From: Streptomyces sp. NBC_01463 | Lineage (GTDB): Bacteria; Actinomycetota; Actinomycetes; Streptomycetales; Streptomycetaceae | DNA: 64,000 nt | Reading direction: 5' to 3' | NCBI GenBank assembly: GCA_036227345.1 | Contig: CP109468.1 | Location: 186,001 to 250,000 of the forward strand | In this document: one piece after another, positions 16,925-26,405 of the stretch | How the letters are laid out: each line of letters starts with the position of its first letter | How positions within the stretch are numbered: the first letter of the stretch is position 1 | The notes under the pieces: model-generated | The model's input: only the letters and a program-made list of their open reading frames with translations | Databases searched by the model: none | What the model was told of the DNA's origin: nothing | Program-made: the position numbers and the translations under genes

Positions 16925-17764
16925 ATGATCGTGGTAACCGGAGCGACCGGGAATGTGGGCCGGCCTTTGACGCAGGCCCTGGCCAACGCGGGCGAGCAGG
17001 TGACGGCGGTGTCACGCCACGCGGCGCCGGTCCCGGACGGGGTTCGGCACATACCGGCCGACTTGGCCGACCCGCAGGGTCTCGCCCCCGCTCTGGACGG
17101 GGCGAAGGCTTTGTTCCTCCTGCTGTCCGGCGACCTGCACGCCCCCGGAGCCAGGCCGGCCGACATCATCGACCTGGCCGCTGCCTGCGGGGTCCGACGA
17201 GTCGTCCTCCTCTCTTCGCAGGGCGTGGCAACCAGGCCGACCGGCCCGTCGCGGATCGCGATGCGCGCGGTGGAGGACGCGTTGAGAGAGTCCGGCCTGG
17301 ACTGGTCCGTCCTGCGACCGGGCGGTTTCGCCTCCAACGCCTTCGCGTGGGCGGAGTCCGTCCGCACGCAGGGAACGGTCGCCGCACCCTTCGGCGATGT
17401 CGGTGTTCCTGTCGTCGATCCGACGGACATCGCCGAGGTCGCGGCAGCCTGCCTGCTCGACGACCGGCACACCGGCGGAATCTTCGAGCTGACGGGGCCC
17501 GAGGTGATCACGCCCCGTCAGCAGGCGGAGGCCATAGCCTCCGCGCTCGGCTCGCCGGTGCGGTTCCATGAACTCACCCGTGAGGAGGCCAAGGCCGCGA
17601 TGACCCGGTTCGTGCCGCTGGAGCTCGCCGACGACACCCTGGACATCATCTCCGCCCCCAACCCCGCGGAACTGCGGATCAGCTCGGACGTGGAGCAGGT
17701 CCTCGGTCGCGCTCCGCACCGCTTCAACGACTGGGCGGTCCGTAACATCGCCGCTTTTCGCTGA
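16925..17764 (+). CDS. NmrA-like NAD(P)H-binding reductase (QOR2/SDR-type)
   Basis: A 279-residue atypical short-chain dehydrogenase. The N-terminus IVVTGATGNVGRPLTQAL is the glycine-rich dinucleotide-binding loop (T-G-A-T-G-x-x-G). The following segments (RRVVLLSSQGV, WSVLRPGGFASNA, VDPTDIAEVAAACL, FELTGPEVITPRQQAEAIAS) match NmrA/QOR2-like proteins that reduce quinones or act as redox sensors. The usual Y-x-x-x-K catalytic pair is not evident. The gene is single and divergent from the HxlR regulator. A strong hairpin follows 24 nt after the stop. Confidence 0.88.
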   Translation: MIVVTGATGNVGRPLTQALANAGEQVTAVSRHAAPVPDGVRHIPADLADPQGLAPALDGAKALFLLLSGDLHAPGARPADIIDLAAACGVRRVVLLSSQGVATRPTGPSRIAMRAVEDALRESGLDWSVLRPGGFASNAFAWAESVRTQGTVAAPFGDVGVPVVDPTDIAEVAAACLLDDRHTGGIFELTGPEVITPRQQAEAIASALGSPVRFHELTREEAKAAMTRFVPLELADDTLDIISAPNPAELRISSDVEQVLGRAPHRFNDWAVRNIAAFR

Positions 17765-17787
17765 GGCACAGCTCAGCTGAAGCGCCT

Positions 17788-17825
17788 GGGCAGCCCCGCG
17801 CGACTGCGACCGCACGGGGCTGCCC
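17788..17825 (+). terminator. Hairpin terminator after the NmrA-like gene
   Basis: Perfect 11-bp stem GGGCAGCCCCG/CGGGGCTGCCC with a 16-nt loop, no U-tract. Nothing is recognised in the rest of the 380-base gap up to 18143. Confidence 0.75.
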
Positions 17826-18143
17826 ATAACGTCACCACCCACCACGAGGCGACTCGCAGAGCCGGTCCGGGGATTCGGACGCAACGGTAAATCTGGCCGG
17901 GTGGGCACAGCGTGAGGCACCTGGGCCGGCCCCGGCTCACAGCCGCTGAGCAGGACACGCACCGCAGGAACCTCCAGAAGGGCGTTGTGGAGGGGCAGGC
18001 CGGCAAGCGCATCCGGACTACGTCTTGACCACCGAGCGCGGTCCGGGAACGGTGAAGGTATGGCCGCGCTGCCGGCAGCCCACCCCAGTGGTGGCGTCAC
18101 GTCCGCGTAGGCCCGGAAGACGGCCGAGCCGCGGGACCGGCGC

Positions 18144-18707
18144 TCAGCGCCTCGTCTCGTACCTGGTCAGGATCACGCCGCAGGGAAGCGTCCGCGTCTC
18201 CACCAGGTTCAGGTTCACCCAGTTGTCCAACGCGGTGAAGAACGGCGTGCCGCCGCCGACCAGGACCGGCGCGGTGGCCAGCACGTACTCGTCAATCAGC
18301 CCGGCCCGCATGGCCGCCCCGGCAAGCGTCGCACCGCCGATGTCCATCGGTCCGCCGTCCTCGGCCCTGAGGCGGGTGATCTCGGCAACCGCGTCGCCGG
18401 TGACAAGGCGGGTGTTCCAGTCAACCTTGTCGACCGTCGAGGAGAACACCACTTTCGACATGTCCCGCCAACGGCGCGCGAACTCGATCTCCGCCGGGGT
18501 GGCGTCGGGCTGCTGGTCGCCGGTCGGCCAGTAGGAGCTCATCGTCCGCCACAGCTTGCCCCCGTACAGCGACAGGTCAGTGGCTTGCAGTTGGTCGGAC
18601 CAGAACTGGAACAGTTCGTCGCTCGGCACACTCCAGCCGATGTCGTCACCGGGTGCGGCGATGTAGCCGTCCAGGGTCAGGTTCATGCCGTAGATCAGCT
18701 TCCGCAT
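18144..18707 (-). CDS. Dihydrofolate-reductase-like protein (RibD C-terminal fold)
   Basis: A 187-residue member of the DHFR/RibD_C superfamily common in actinobacteria. The N-terminal strand RKLIYGMNLTLDGYIAAPGD is diagnostic; the central part has DLSLYGGKLWRTMSSYWP and the C-terminal part has DIGGATLAGAAMRAGLIDEY and PVLVGGGTPFF, the NADPH-binding region. Family members reduce pterin- or pyrimidine-like substrates, but most of these short genomic copies have no assigned reaction. It is probably a single-gene unit. The stop lies 18 bases from the start of a gap with a terminator for the opposite gene. Confidence 0.85.
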   Translation of the reverse strand: MRKLIYGMNLTLDGYIAAPGDDIGWSVPSDELFQFWSDQLQATDLSLYGGKLWRTMSSYWPTGDQQPDATPAEIEFARRWRDMSKVVFSSTVDKVDWNTRLVTGDAVAEITRLRAEDGGPMDIGGATLAGAAMRAGLIDEYVLATAPVLVGGGTPFFTALDNWVNLNLVETRTLPCGVILTRYETRR

Positions 18708-19097
18708 GGCGCCATCCTTCCGTAAACCGGTCTCACGGGTACAGACCGGCGCGACGCGGGAAACTCATCGGTACGCCATCTGGGCGCGCGTGTAGTCCTC
18801 GTGCTCGGTGCTCAGTCGCAGACTCAGCGTTCCGCCGGCGGAGTGGCGTAGTGGGACGTATCGGTGCCGAGGCCGTCGGGGGCCTGGGCGGGGCGACCGC
18901 CCGTCTGGCCTCGGCGAGCAGTGGATCGACGGCATACGGTTCCGGGTAAGGGGCCCGAGCATCGACTCCGCGGTATGCCGCGCCCGGCACCGCGCCGTCT
19001 CCATGCGCTACGGGCTACGCGCTACGACAAGCTCGCGGTCCACGACGAAGCGACTGTCCTGGTCGCTGCCATCAACGAGTGGCTCTGCCCCCGTACG
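18708..19097. other. Intergenic gap, no gene seen
   Basis: No supported feature. It lies between the DHFR-like gene and the stop of the frameshifted zinc-ribbon gene. Confidence 0.4.
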
Positions 19098-19618
19098 TCA
19101 TACGCCGGGATCCACGTTCCATGCGGCAGGAAGACCGCTGCCGCAGAAGACGCAGACGAAGTCGTCCTCGCGCACGATGTTGAGCTCCTGGCAGTCGGGG
19201 CATCGCCGGAAAACGACCTCGTGGGTGAAGCCGGAGGGCCGCCCAAGTTCTATGTCGTCCAGAGCGTGAGCGACTGTCGCCCAAGAGGTGACGTCCGGGC
19301 AGTATCCGGTGGACTGGTTGCTGACCTCGCCCACAGCCCACCGGCCCTCATCGCACACGAAGCTGATCTCGCCTGCACTCAGAACCATGTCCCCGCCGGC
19401 ACAGGCCACGTGCTCGCTTCGCCGCGGCGCCAGCCGAAGCACACCGTCCGTGCCGACCACGAAGTGAACGGTTCGGTCAGCTCTGCTGCCGATCGCTCCG
19501 CGATCCAGCCGCCGAAATCAGCCGCCGAGCCCATGCGGCACCCGCCGCTGCCCGGCCGGACCGCAGCCTTCAGCTCGACCGGTCCGACATATCTGTAACT
19601 CGGCCCCCTCGCCCTCAC
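19098..19618 (-). pseudogene. Zinc-ribbon hypothetical protein, interrupted by a 1-base frameshift
   Basis: Two minus-strand frames join end to end. The upstream frame (from a GTG at 19618) encodes YRYVGPVELKAAVRPG and SAADFGGWIAERSAAELTEP; the downstream frame encodes VVGTDGVLRLAPRR, RSEHVACAGG, VSNQSTGYCPDVTSW and ends in a zinc ribbon of two C-x-x-C pairs (CPDC and CVFC). Each half alone starts or stops abruptly at about 19463, and adding one base there gives a continuous protein of about 172 residues that looks like a conserved Streptomyces family of unknown function. If the downstream part is translated alone, GTG 19460 would give 120 residues. A sequencing error is possible. Confidence 0.6.
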
Positions 19619-19695
19619 GTCGACCAACCTAAGGCACTGTCCACCGCCGAGTGACAGGATGAACGCCCTGTGGCCTTGATCCGGGACTGGCGCCT

Positions 19696-20475
19696 CTACG
19701 AGGTCGTGCCACCGAGGGTCACGGCGTCGCTCTGATCTCGGTGCTGCCATCGGTCCAGGACTGCCTGCACCTGACGGTGACCGCCCTCGCCGCCAGACCA
19801 GACGAGCGTCCGGCGGTGAGGGTTCTTGTGGACCCAACTGTCGTAGTCCAGGACGGCGACGGTGTCCGACAGTCGCCACCGCGAGGAACCCCATGACGCT
19901 TCAGGCACCTCCACCAGGCCGTCGAGGAGATCGATGGCCGACGCGGCAAGGCTGTCCATGGGCCATGGCTTCCACGACGCGACGGTGTCGGCGAGGGCAT
20001 GTGATTCGATCAGATGCGGGATCGACGGGGCGATGGAGAGGTAGGGGCTGGCGCCGTCGACGTCGGTGCCTACGCTGCCGTCGGTGTGTATCAAGTCCCG
20101 GCACGGCTTCGACACACGCTCGCCGATCCATTCGAAGTACCAACCTCCTTCTCCCGGTTCCTGCCACGCTGCCGTCTGCAGACCGAGGTGGTCGTACTCC
20201 CACTCCCGGGCAGTCTCGTACCGGTCCCCGTTCACCAACCGGCTACGGCGCACCTCATAGCGCAGGCCTCCGTACTTTTGCTCGAATCCCTCGCACCGGA
20301 TGATGAGATCCATGGGGGCGGGGACGAGATTCCCCGAGTGGCCGCGCACTCGCCAGAACTCTATCGGCGGCCCGGACCGGCGAGGGCGCTCACGCCGGGC
20401 CGCGCGATGCAGGAAGCTCTGCGCGAGTGTCGAGAGCTCGGACGGATCCTCCAGGATGTGCATCCTGTACTTCAT
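19696..20475 (-). CDS. Conserved hypothetical protein, unrecognised family
   Basis: A 259-residue soluble protein with balanced composition. Segments include the charged N-terminus SELSTLAQSFLHRAARRERP, an aromatic-rich middle (EWEYDHLGLQTAAWQEPGEG, YFEWIGERVSKPC) and DTVAVLDYDSWVHKNPHRR near the end. No signal peptide, membrane helix or catalytic motif is apparent. I do not recognise the family. Start ATG 20475 is the first in frame, with weak AAATGAAG upstream. It lies 77 bp upstream of the frameshifted zinc-ribbon gene on the same strand, so the two may have been cotranscribed. Confidence 0.65.
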   Translation of the reverse strand: MKYRMHILEDPSELSTLAQSFLHRAARRERPRRSGPPIEFWRVRGHSGNLVPAPMDLIIRCEGFEQKYGGLRYEVRRSRLVNGDRYETAREWEYDHLGLQTAAWQEPGEGGWYFEWIGERVSKPCRDLIHTDGSVGTDVDGASPYLSIAPSIPHLIESHALADTVASWKPWPMDSLAASAIDLLDGLVEVPEASWGSSRWRLSDTVAVLDYDSWVHKNPHRRTLVWSGGEGGHRQVQAVLDRWQHRDQSDAVTLGGTTS

Positions 20476-20783
20476 TTCAAAGGAACGTGCGTGGTTGTCA
20501 GGCAGCCAGGTTACTGGCCGTCAGCGCGGGTTCCCGCGAATCGACTTCTCCATCGGGGAGCCGGCCCTGCTCGCCGTCCCGCCCAGCGGCCCTCCCTGCG
20601 CGGGAACGGCGCTGCCCTGGGATGCCCACCGACCACATACAACCGACCGCAACAGTGTGCCGAGCACCGCGAAGGCTGCCAGGCCGGCCCTGTCCTCCAT
20701 ATCCCCATGCCTGGTTGACAGTTGGTGCACCACACTATTCACTCGCGTCTCAATGACGTGAGCATTCAGTAGTGGGGGGCAAC
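20476..20783. promoter_or_regulatory. Divergent promoter region, with a candidate -35 for the plus-strand gene
   Basis: No gene is seen in this 308-base divergent gap. A consensus-like TTGACA lies at 20715-20720, followed about 15-17 bp later by an AT-rich TATTCA-type element, a plausible promoter for the secreted protein starting at 20784. Confidence 0.4.
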
Positions 20784-22184
20784 ATGCGCAACAAGAGTCG
20801 GAACTGGTTAGTACTGGCCACGGCCGTGCTCAGCCTGGCGGCGGCGGGGATCACCCCAGGTGCCGCCCAGGTCCAGGAGGAGGTCTACGACGAGGTCAGA
20901 CCGCTCTCCAGCACCACCGAGGCTGCCAAGCTCCGGCTCGAGGAGCGCAGAGTCTCCGGCACGACGCTCGCAGAGCTCCACTCCCGGCTGGACAACGTCA
21001 AGGTGACCGACGTCCTGGCCAGCGCCAACCACACGATGAGGAACTCCGCCGACTGCTATCCGCAAGAGGTGAAGGCGTTCCCCGTGAACCCCACACCCGC
21101 TTCCGCCTACTGCTGGGACACGGGCGACGCATACACCCAGCGTTGGCTCCCGCAGGGCGTGACCTCCTCAGGCGATGCGGACGACGACGGCCTGTGGGGT
21201 AACGACAAGATCCTGCTGTCCGGCTGGAAGTCCAACGACGGTCTGTTCACCGACTTTCCCACCATGCTGAACAACGACCCCAACGGGCAGCATCTGGCGC
21301 GCGTGGCCTTCATCAACGCCAACAACCCCAGCGCTCTCTCCTATCGCTGGGTGCTGCTCGTGATTCCCACCGAGGGCGGCGCCAACTTCGACAACGCCGG
21401 GGTCCAGCTGGGCGGCATGGTGTGGTTCGGGGACAAGTTGATCGTCACGGCCAAGGGCGGGGACCCCAGCACCAACGCCCTGTACGTCTTCTCCATGAAC
21501 CACATCCTGCAGGCCACCGTGAACAGCAACGCGATCGGCAGGGTGTCCGGCGGCTACTCGGCCCACGGCTACCAGTACGTCATGCCGGCCATCGGCTCGT
21601 ACGGCCTGAGCAAGAAGTGCGGTTCCACCACGGGCATCGTCTGCCCTGCCCACGTCTCCCTCGACCGCAGTGCCACTCCGGACAGCATCGTCCTGAACGA
21701 GTACCAGACCTCCGGCACCCCCAAGATCGGCAAGATGTGGGGCTACCAACTGGCTGCGCCGTCGGAGTCGGGCATGCCACTGCTGAAGGACTCCTCGGGG
21801 TACGTGAACGTGTCGGAGATGTTCACGGCCGACATGGCCGGAGCACAGGGCACCCTCTCCTACCGGGATCCGGCGACCGGAAAACGGTCCTGGTACCTGC
21901 CCAGGCACCGTGGCGGAGTCGGCCAGCGCGGCGTCTACCAACGTCGCGACGCCACCGGTGTGACGTCCACGACGTGCACCGGTACGGATGCACCGACCGC
22001 GTGCTGGGCCGCGAAGTCCCAGGGGCTGTCGCTCTGGTGGAGCACGAAGACGGTGTGGAGCCAGACCGAATGGGCCGCTGACAAGAACGCCGACTGGGTG
22101 AACGAGGACGCGAGCAGCACCTGGAAGTCGCAGGTGATTCCCGAACGTCTGCTGTTCTCCGTTCCGTTGTCCCGCATGCCTTGA
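20784..22184 (+). CDS. Secreted protein, unrecognised family
   Basis: A 466-residue protein with a Sec signal peptide (RNKSRNWLVLATAVLSLAAA, then GITPGAAQ). The mature part has many aromatic and asparagine/glycine residues and motifs such as DADDDGLWGNDKILLSGWKS, RWVLLVIPTEGG and GYSAHGYQYVMPAIGSYG that suggest a beta-rich extracellular fold, possibly a propeller. A few paired cysteines (CYPQEV...CWDTG; CGSTTGIVC) could form disulfides. No catalytic signature is recognised. ATG 20784 follows a GGGGGG stretch; an in-frame GTG at 20772 is less likely. A perfect 22-bp palindrome after the stop should terminate transcription. Confidence 0.75.
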   Translation: MRNKSRNWLVLATAVLSLAAAGITPGAAQVQEEVYDEVRPLSSTTEAAKLRLEERRVSGTTLAELHSRLDNVKVTDVLASANHTMRNSADCYPQEVKAFPVNPTPASAYCWDTGDAYTQRWLPQGVTSSGDADDDGLWGNDKILLSGWKSNDGLFTDFPTMLNNDPNGQHLARVAFINANNPSALSYRWVLLVIPTEGGANFDNAGVQLGGMVWFGDKLIVTAKGGDPSTNALYVFSMNHILQATVNSNAIGRVSGGYSAHGYQYVMPAIGSYGLSKKCGSTTGIVCPAHVSLDRSATPDSIVLNEYQTSGTPKIGKMWGYQLAAPSESGMPLLKDSSGYVNVSEMFTADMAGAQGTLSYRDPATGKRSWYLPRHRGGVGQRGVYQRRDATGVTSTTCTGTDAPTACWAAKSQGLSLWWSTKTVWSQTEWAADKNADWVNEDASSTWKSQVIPERLLFSVPLSRMP

Positions 22185-22221
22185 CCTTGATCCGGAACCG
22201 GCGGCGGGACAGGTGAGTCCG

Positions 22222-22243
22222 CCGCCGGGCCATGGCCCGGCGG
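22222..22243 (+). terminator. Palindromic terminator after the secreted-protein gene
   Basis: A perfect 22-bp palindrome with arms CCGCCGGGCCA/TGGCCCGGCGG begins 38 nt past the stop. It is preceded by another partial CGGCGG/CCGCCG pairing, so the folded structure may be larger. Confidence 0.65.
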
Positions 22244-22412
22244 AGAACCCGGGAGACAACGGGCCGGCCCGGCAGGTGCTCCAGAGCGCAGTCCCGGCTC
22301 AGGGGGACACCCGCCGCGCGCCGGCCCGGTTCACCGCTTCGGCGTCCGAAGTCAAGGAACTCCGAAGTCAGGGAACAGAGCCTTGCCTGGCTCCCAGGTC
22401 TCCGTCACTCCG

Positions 22413-23420
22413 TCAGGCCTCGCGCACGTCTCCGTAGCCGAAGGCCTTCAGCAGTTCGCGCTCGCGCTCGCCGCTGAGGCCCGCCCGGCGGGGCCGGTCC
22501 AGACCCTGCTCCCGCTCCCAGCGAAGGACGTCCGCCAGCAGCTCCGCCCGGGGCCGATGACGCAGACCGGCAGCCCGGGCGGCGGCACCGTTGCGGGCGC
22601 TGAAGCCGGCCCACTCCGGGTCGGCCATCCACATCGCGAGCGATTCCGGACCCATGAACTGGCCCGCCTTCTGCTCGAGCAGCCAGTCGGCGCCGGCCTC
22701 CACCACCGGTCCGGTGTGCCCGCCGATCTCCCGCGACATCGCGACCCACTCGCTGAACGGCACGACCGGGCCGACCGCGTCGTACGTTCCGGTCGTCCCC
22801 TTCTCCGCGCTGTCGAGCAGCCACGCAGCGAGGTCCCGCGCGTCGACCGCCTGCGTCACCACGCCGGGCGAGGCGGGCACCAGCAGCGGTGCCAGCGGCT
22901 CGCGCGCCGCGCGGGCGGCCCAGTATCCGGTGCGGCCGCTGTGGTCGCCGGGGCCGCCGATCAGTCCGGCCCGCGCGATGAGGAGCCGGTCGCCCACGGC
23001 GGCCGTCGAGGCTGCCTCGCAGGCCACCTTGGCCTCCCCGTACGCCTCACGGTCGACCTCGTCCCGATCGGCCGCCGGGAGCAGCTCCGCCGTCTCGTCC
23101 GCGTCCAGCTGTGCATGTGAGGCGTACGCGCTGATCGAGGACACGTACGACCAATGGGTCGTACGCTCGCCGAGAGCTGCCAGCGCCCCGCGGACGAATG
23201 CCGGCTGCCACGACACCTCGAACACGGCATCCCAGTCCCGCCCCGCCAGACTTTCGTACGCCGACGGGTCGCCCCTGTCCGCGACGACAAGTTCCGCGCC
23301 CACGGCCACTTCGCCGCTCTCCCCGCGAGCGAGGCAGGTCACCCTGTGCCCGCGGTCCAATGCCTGCCGCGAAATCTCGCGGCCCACCCACGCCGTCCCG
23401 CCCAGAACCAAAATCTCCAT
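22413..23420 (-). CDS. NAD-dependent epimerase/dehydratase-family protein
   Basis: A 335-residue extended SDR. The N-terminus [20 protein letters not shown] is the dinucleotide-binding loop, here G-G-T-x-W-V-G rather than the canonical G-x-x-G-x-x-G. The middle has [14 protein letters not shown] and [11 protein letters not shown], the Y-x-x-x-K catalytic pair (Y-G-E-A-K). Later parts ([34 protein letters not shown]) are typical of reductases acting on sugar nucleotides or isoprenoid-like substrates. ATG 23420 is preferred because the fold begins there. It is divergent from the FAD monooxygenase across a 590-base gap. Confidence 0.88.
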   Translation of the reverse strand: MEILVLGGTAWVGREISRQALDRGHRVTCLARGESGEVAVGAELVVADRGDPSAYESLAGRDWDAVFEVSWQPAFVRGALAALGERTTHWSYVSSISAYASHAQLDADETAELLPAADRDEVDREAYGEAKVACEAASTAAVGDRLLIARAGLIGGPGDHSGRTGYWAARAAREPLAPLLVPASPGVVTQAVDARDLAAWLLDSAEKGTTGTYDAVGPVVPFSEWVAMSREIGGHTGPVVEAGADWLLEQKAGQFMGPESLAMWMADPEWAGFSARNGAAARAAGLRHRPRAELLADVLRWEREQGLDRPRRAGLSGERERELLKAFGYGDVREA

Positions 23421-24007
23421 CCCCGCACTCAAACACGGACGGTGAACCTGCGGGGCGCTGCTTCGCCGAGGGCGTACAGGCCCGCCACGATCCCCCGGGG
23501 TGGTCTCCCGGGGCCGGCTCTTTCCCGGCTGATCCACACCTTCCGCGAGTAGCGAAACCGTATGGATGAGCCGCACATCCTCGAAACCCCCTTCCGTGGT
23601 CCGGGGTATGCGGCGAAGAAGGCTCTCTCCTCATGCGATCGCCGACGTCGAGGGCGCTCCCGAAGACGGCGAGCCCGAAGTCATTCACCGCGTGGGTGAG
23701 TGCGGCGCCTGAATCCGGTGTGTCATCCGGGTCGGGAAGGAAGCGAATGCGCAGGCAAGCACAACGAATCCGATGGTATGCGGCATTGGTTGCGTCGGGT
23801 GCTCCGGCATCGCTCTGCGGACTCCGACGAAGTTCGCCGCTCTTGACCTGGCGAATAATCCAGGCAATATGATCGGTAAACAATTGGTAAAGAACGGGTT
23901 TCGATTCTTCCGGTTCCGCACCGCGCCGGAACCTCAATCCATTCGGGTCAGCGCAATCTGGTGAAACCCGATGGCGCGGGAATACCGGACAACGAGGGAG
24001 CCTGACT
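23421..24007. other. Long divergent gap with a lower-GC segment and a candidate promoter
   Basis: No gene is assigned. About 23830-23960 is clearly less GC-rich than its surroundings and contains TTGACC (23843-23848) and TATGAT (23868-23873), 19 bp apart, a reasonable promoter for the FAD monooxygenase at 24008. A minus-strand frame through 23640-23950 gives fairly protein-like sequence (LTHAVNDFGLAVFGSALDVG) and might be a gene relic. Confidence 0.4.
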
Positions 24008-25681
24008 GTGGCCGATGTCGACGTACTCGTGGTGGGCGCGGGCCCTGTGGGCCTGACAGCGGCGGCCGAACTGCGGCGGCACGGCGTGGACTGCCGCATC
24101 GTCGATCGGCTGGCCGCCCCGCAGCCCCATGCCAAGGCCATCGGCCTCGTGCCCCGCACCCTGGAGGTGTGGGACTCCATGGGCCTGGTCGACAGGGCGC
24201 TGGACGAGGCGGTGCCGCACCTGGGCCAGCTGGTCTTCATCGACGGCAAGCCACGCCCTCGCTTCGAACTGACTCTGCCGCCCGAGGTCCCCTACCCCTT
24301 CGCCACGCTGCCTCAGTGCACGACCGAGCAGCTGCTCACCGAGCACCTGGCAGGCTTCGGCACGGAGGTGGAGCGGTCGACCGAACTCCGCTCGCTGGAG
24401 GCGCGCCCGGACGAGGTCGAAGCCGTCCTCGCGCACGCCGACGGCAGGATCGAGAAACTGCATGCCCGCTACGTCGTGGGCTGTGACGGCGCGCACAGCC
24501 TGGTCCGCAAGGCGGCCGGCCTGACCTTCGAGGGCGACGCCTTCCCCGAGCAGTACATGATCGGCGACGTCGAGGTCGACTGGGAACTCCCCGCCGGCCA
24601 CAGCATGCGGGCCGTGAGCCTGGACGACAACGGCGAGATGAACGACATGGTCGTCTGCATTCCGATGCCGGGCGTCCGGCGGTACTGGCTGTCGACGCTG
24701 CTCCCCCGCGCGCAGCCGACAGGCGAGGACGACCCCAGCGTGCCGAACGGGCCCCCCCTCGGATCGCAGGAGGGCCGCGGACCGGAACTCAGCCAGTTCC
24801 AGGCCGTGCTCGACCGGCTGTCCCCTGAGGTCACGACCGCCTCCACGCTGCGCTGGTCGTCCATCTTCCGGACCAGCCACCGCATGGTGGACCGCTATCG
24901 CAACGGCCGCCTCTTCGTCGCCGGGGACGCCGCACACATCCACCCGCCGATCGGCGGACAGGGTCTGAACACCGGCGTGCAGGACGCCTACAACCTCGCC
25001 TGGAAGCTGGCCCTGGCCGTCCACGGTCTGGCCACGGACGACGTGCTGGACAGCTATCACGCCGAACGACACCCGATCGCGCAGGAGGTGATCGACCGCA
25101 CCGTCCGCCATGCCCGCGCCGCCCGCCCCGCCCCCTCCGGCCTCGGCAGCAACGGGGACGACGCCGAAACGCAGCTACGACGTCAGGCCCAGTTGCTGGT
25201 CGCCTATCCGGACAGTCCATTGGTCCAGCCGCAGACGACAGAACGCACGCCCGAAGCCGGTCCCGCCCCCGGCGACCGCGCCCCGGACTGCCGCGGCCTG
25301 CTGAGCGACCTCGCGGCCTACCCGCGGCGGCTGTTCGACCTGCTGCGCACCCCACGACACGTGTTGCTGCTGTTCGCGGACTCGGAGCACGCCTCCGGCG
25401 AAGGCGCCGCCCGACTCGAAGCCTGCGCCGCCGAGGCCCATCGCGCCGCCCACGGCCTTCTCGACGCCTATCTGATCACCGCCGCAGAGGTACCGCAGGA
25501 CGCCCGCCCCGTCGGCCTGCGCCCGCCACGGGTGCGCGACGCTGCGGGCGAGTTCCGCGACGCCTACGCACCGCGTGACGGCGAAGCCATCCTGATCCGC
25601 CCGGACGGATACGTCTCGGGGCGCTTCCACCCTGCCGTTCCGGCATCGCTGGCAGCCCATCTGCGGCGGACCTTCGCCTGA
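24008..25681 (+). CDS. FAD-dependent aromatic monooxygenase (PheA/TfdB type)
   Basis: A 557-residue flavoprotein hydroxylase. VLVVGAGPVGLTAAAEL at about residues 5-21 is the FAD-binding G-x-G-x-x-G motif. The DG motif appears as VVGCDGAHSLVRKAAG and the second FAD motif as LFVAGDAAHIHPPIGGQG (G-D-A-A-H), followed by NTGVQDAYNLAWKLAL. The C-terminal 150 residues form the thioredoxin-like domain of phenol-hydroxylase relatives. It would use NAD(P)H and O2 to hydroxylate an aromatic or polyketide-like compound; rifampicin monooxygenase is a member of the same class, so drug inactivation is possible. GTG 24008 follows GGGAGCC. It appears to be a single gene. Confidence 0.9.
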   Translation: MADVDVLVVGAGPVGLTAAAELRRHGVDCRIVDRLAAPQPHAKAIGLVPRTLEVWDSMGLVDRALDEAVPHLGQLVFIDGKPRPRFELTLPPEVPYPFATLPQCTTEQLLTEHLAGFGTEVERSTELRSLEARPDEVEAVLAHADGRIEKLHARYVVGCDGAHSLVRKAAGLTFEGDAFPEQYMIGDVEVDWELPAGHSMRAVSLDDNGEMNDMVVCIPMPGVRRYWLSTLLPRAQPTGEDDPSVPNGPPLGSQEGRGPELSQFQAVLDRLSPEVTTASTLRWSSIFRTSHRMVDRYRNGRLFVAGDAAHIHPPIGGQGLNTGVQDAYNLAWKLALAVHGLATDDVLDSYHAERHPIAQEVIDRTVRHARAARPAPSGLGSNGDDAETQLRRQAQLLVAYPDSPLVQPQTTERTPEAGPAPGDRAPDCRGLLSDLAAYPRRLFDLLRTPRHVLLLFADSEHASGEGAARLEACAAEAHRAAHGLLDAYLITAAEVPQDARPVGLRPPRVRDAAGEFRDAYAPRDGEAILIRPDGYVSGRFHPAVPASLAAHLRRTFA

Positions 25682-26066
25682 CTCCCGCTGCCGCGGGCGG
25701 AGAGCCGCCGGTGACAGTCCTGCGACGTGCCCGAACGACTCGTCACTCGTCAGGACGATCCCGGTTGATTCGGTGGCTGCATCTCTGTCTCTGCACCGCC
25801 TGGTTCGATGGGCCCGTGCTGTCGCACGGGGAAGACGGGGAATCCAGGCGTACAGCCAAGACGAGCGCACCCCCGTTCGACAACTGATGGGGCGGTCAAG
25901 GCGTCGCAGCAACATGCCACGTACACGATGTTCCGGGCGGCGGGACGCTGCTGAGCCGCTGGGCCGCCCGAACCAATCCATCCAGCAGGCTGCTCGGCGA
26001 GGGAAACGCAGATCCGATCAGGGAGAGCGCAGTCGTGGGGGTACGCAGGACGATAGCCTCTGTGGT
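25682..26066. other. Intergenic gap, no gene seen
   Basis: Open frames are present but read as arginine-rich noise. The right end should hold the promoter for the sigma-like small protein. Confidence 0.4.
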
Positions 26067-26405
26067 GTGAAAGCTGCTGTGAACAAGGCTCGGGCCGGAG
26101 ATCTGTTGAAGCCCTCCGGCCCCGCTTGTGAGGTTCCGGGCAAGGTGACGGTGCACGTCGACGACCTGCTGGTGCAGATCGCGCACGGCAGCAGAAGCGC
26201 GTTGGCCGAGCTGTACGACCTGCTCGCGCCGCTGCTCCTCGCGCTGCTTCGCTCGCATGGACGGTCCTTGGAACGGGCCCACAACGCGCTGGTCGACGCC
26301 TTCGCCCGGATCTGGCGCAGAGCCCCCTCCTACGAGCCGGGCCACAGCAGTCTGGACTGGGTCATCGATCAGACGACGCACGCCGACGCCTCCGGGGTGG
26401 CGTAA
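26067..26405 (+). CDS. Truncated sigma-70 region-2-like protein
   Basis: A 112-residue protein whose residues about 28-100 follow the pattern of ECF/SigK sigma-factor region 2: DDLLVQIAHGSRSALAELYD, then LLLALLRSHGRSLERAHNAL and VDAFARIWRRAPSYEPGHSS, ending LDWVIDQTTHAD, where a full sigma would continue with -R-R-x-x-D-x-x-R. The sequence stops at that point, so region 2.4 and the whole region 4 are absent and promoter recognition should be lost. It may bind core polymerase or an anti-sigma factor as a decoy, or be a relic. The GTG at 26067 is chosen because the protein-like part begins there; the transcript may be nearly leaderless. Confidence 0.6.
   Translation: MKAAVNKARAGDLLKPSGPACEVPGKVTVHVDDLLVQIAHGSRSALAELYDLLAPLLLALLRSHGRSLERAHNALVDAFARIWRRAPSYEPGHSSLDWVIDQTTHADASGVA

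Noticed and set aside
23948..25111. A 387-codon minus-strand frame opposite the FAD monooxygenase
   Set aside because: It is the antisense shadow of a gene with intact FAD motifs.
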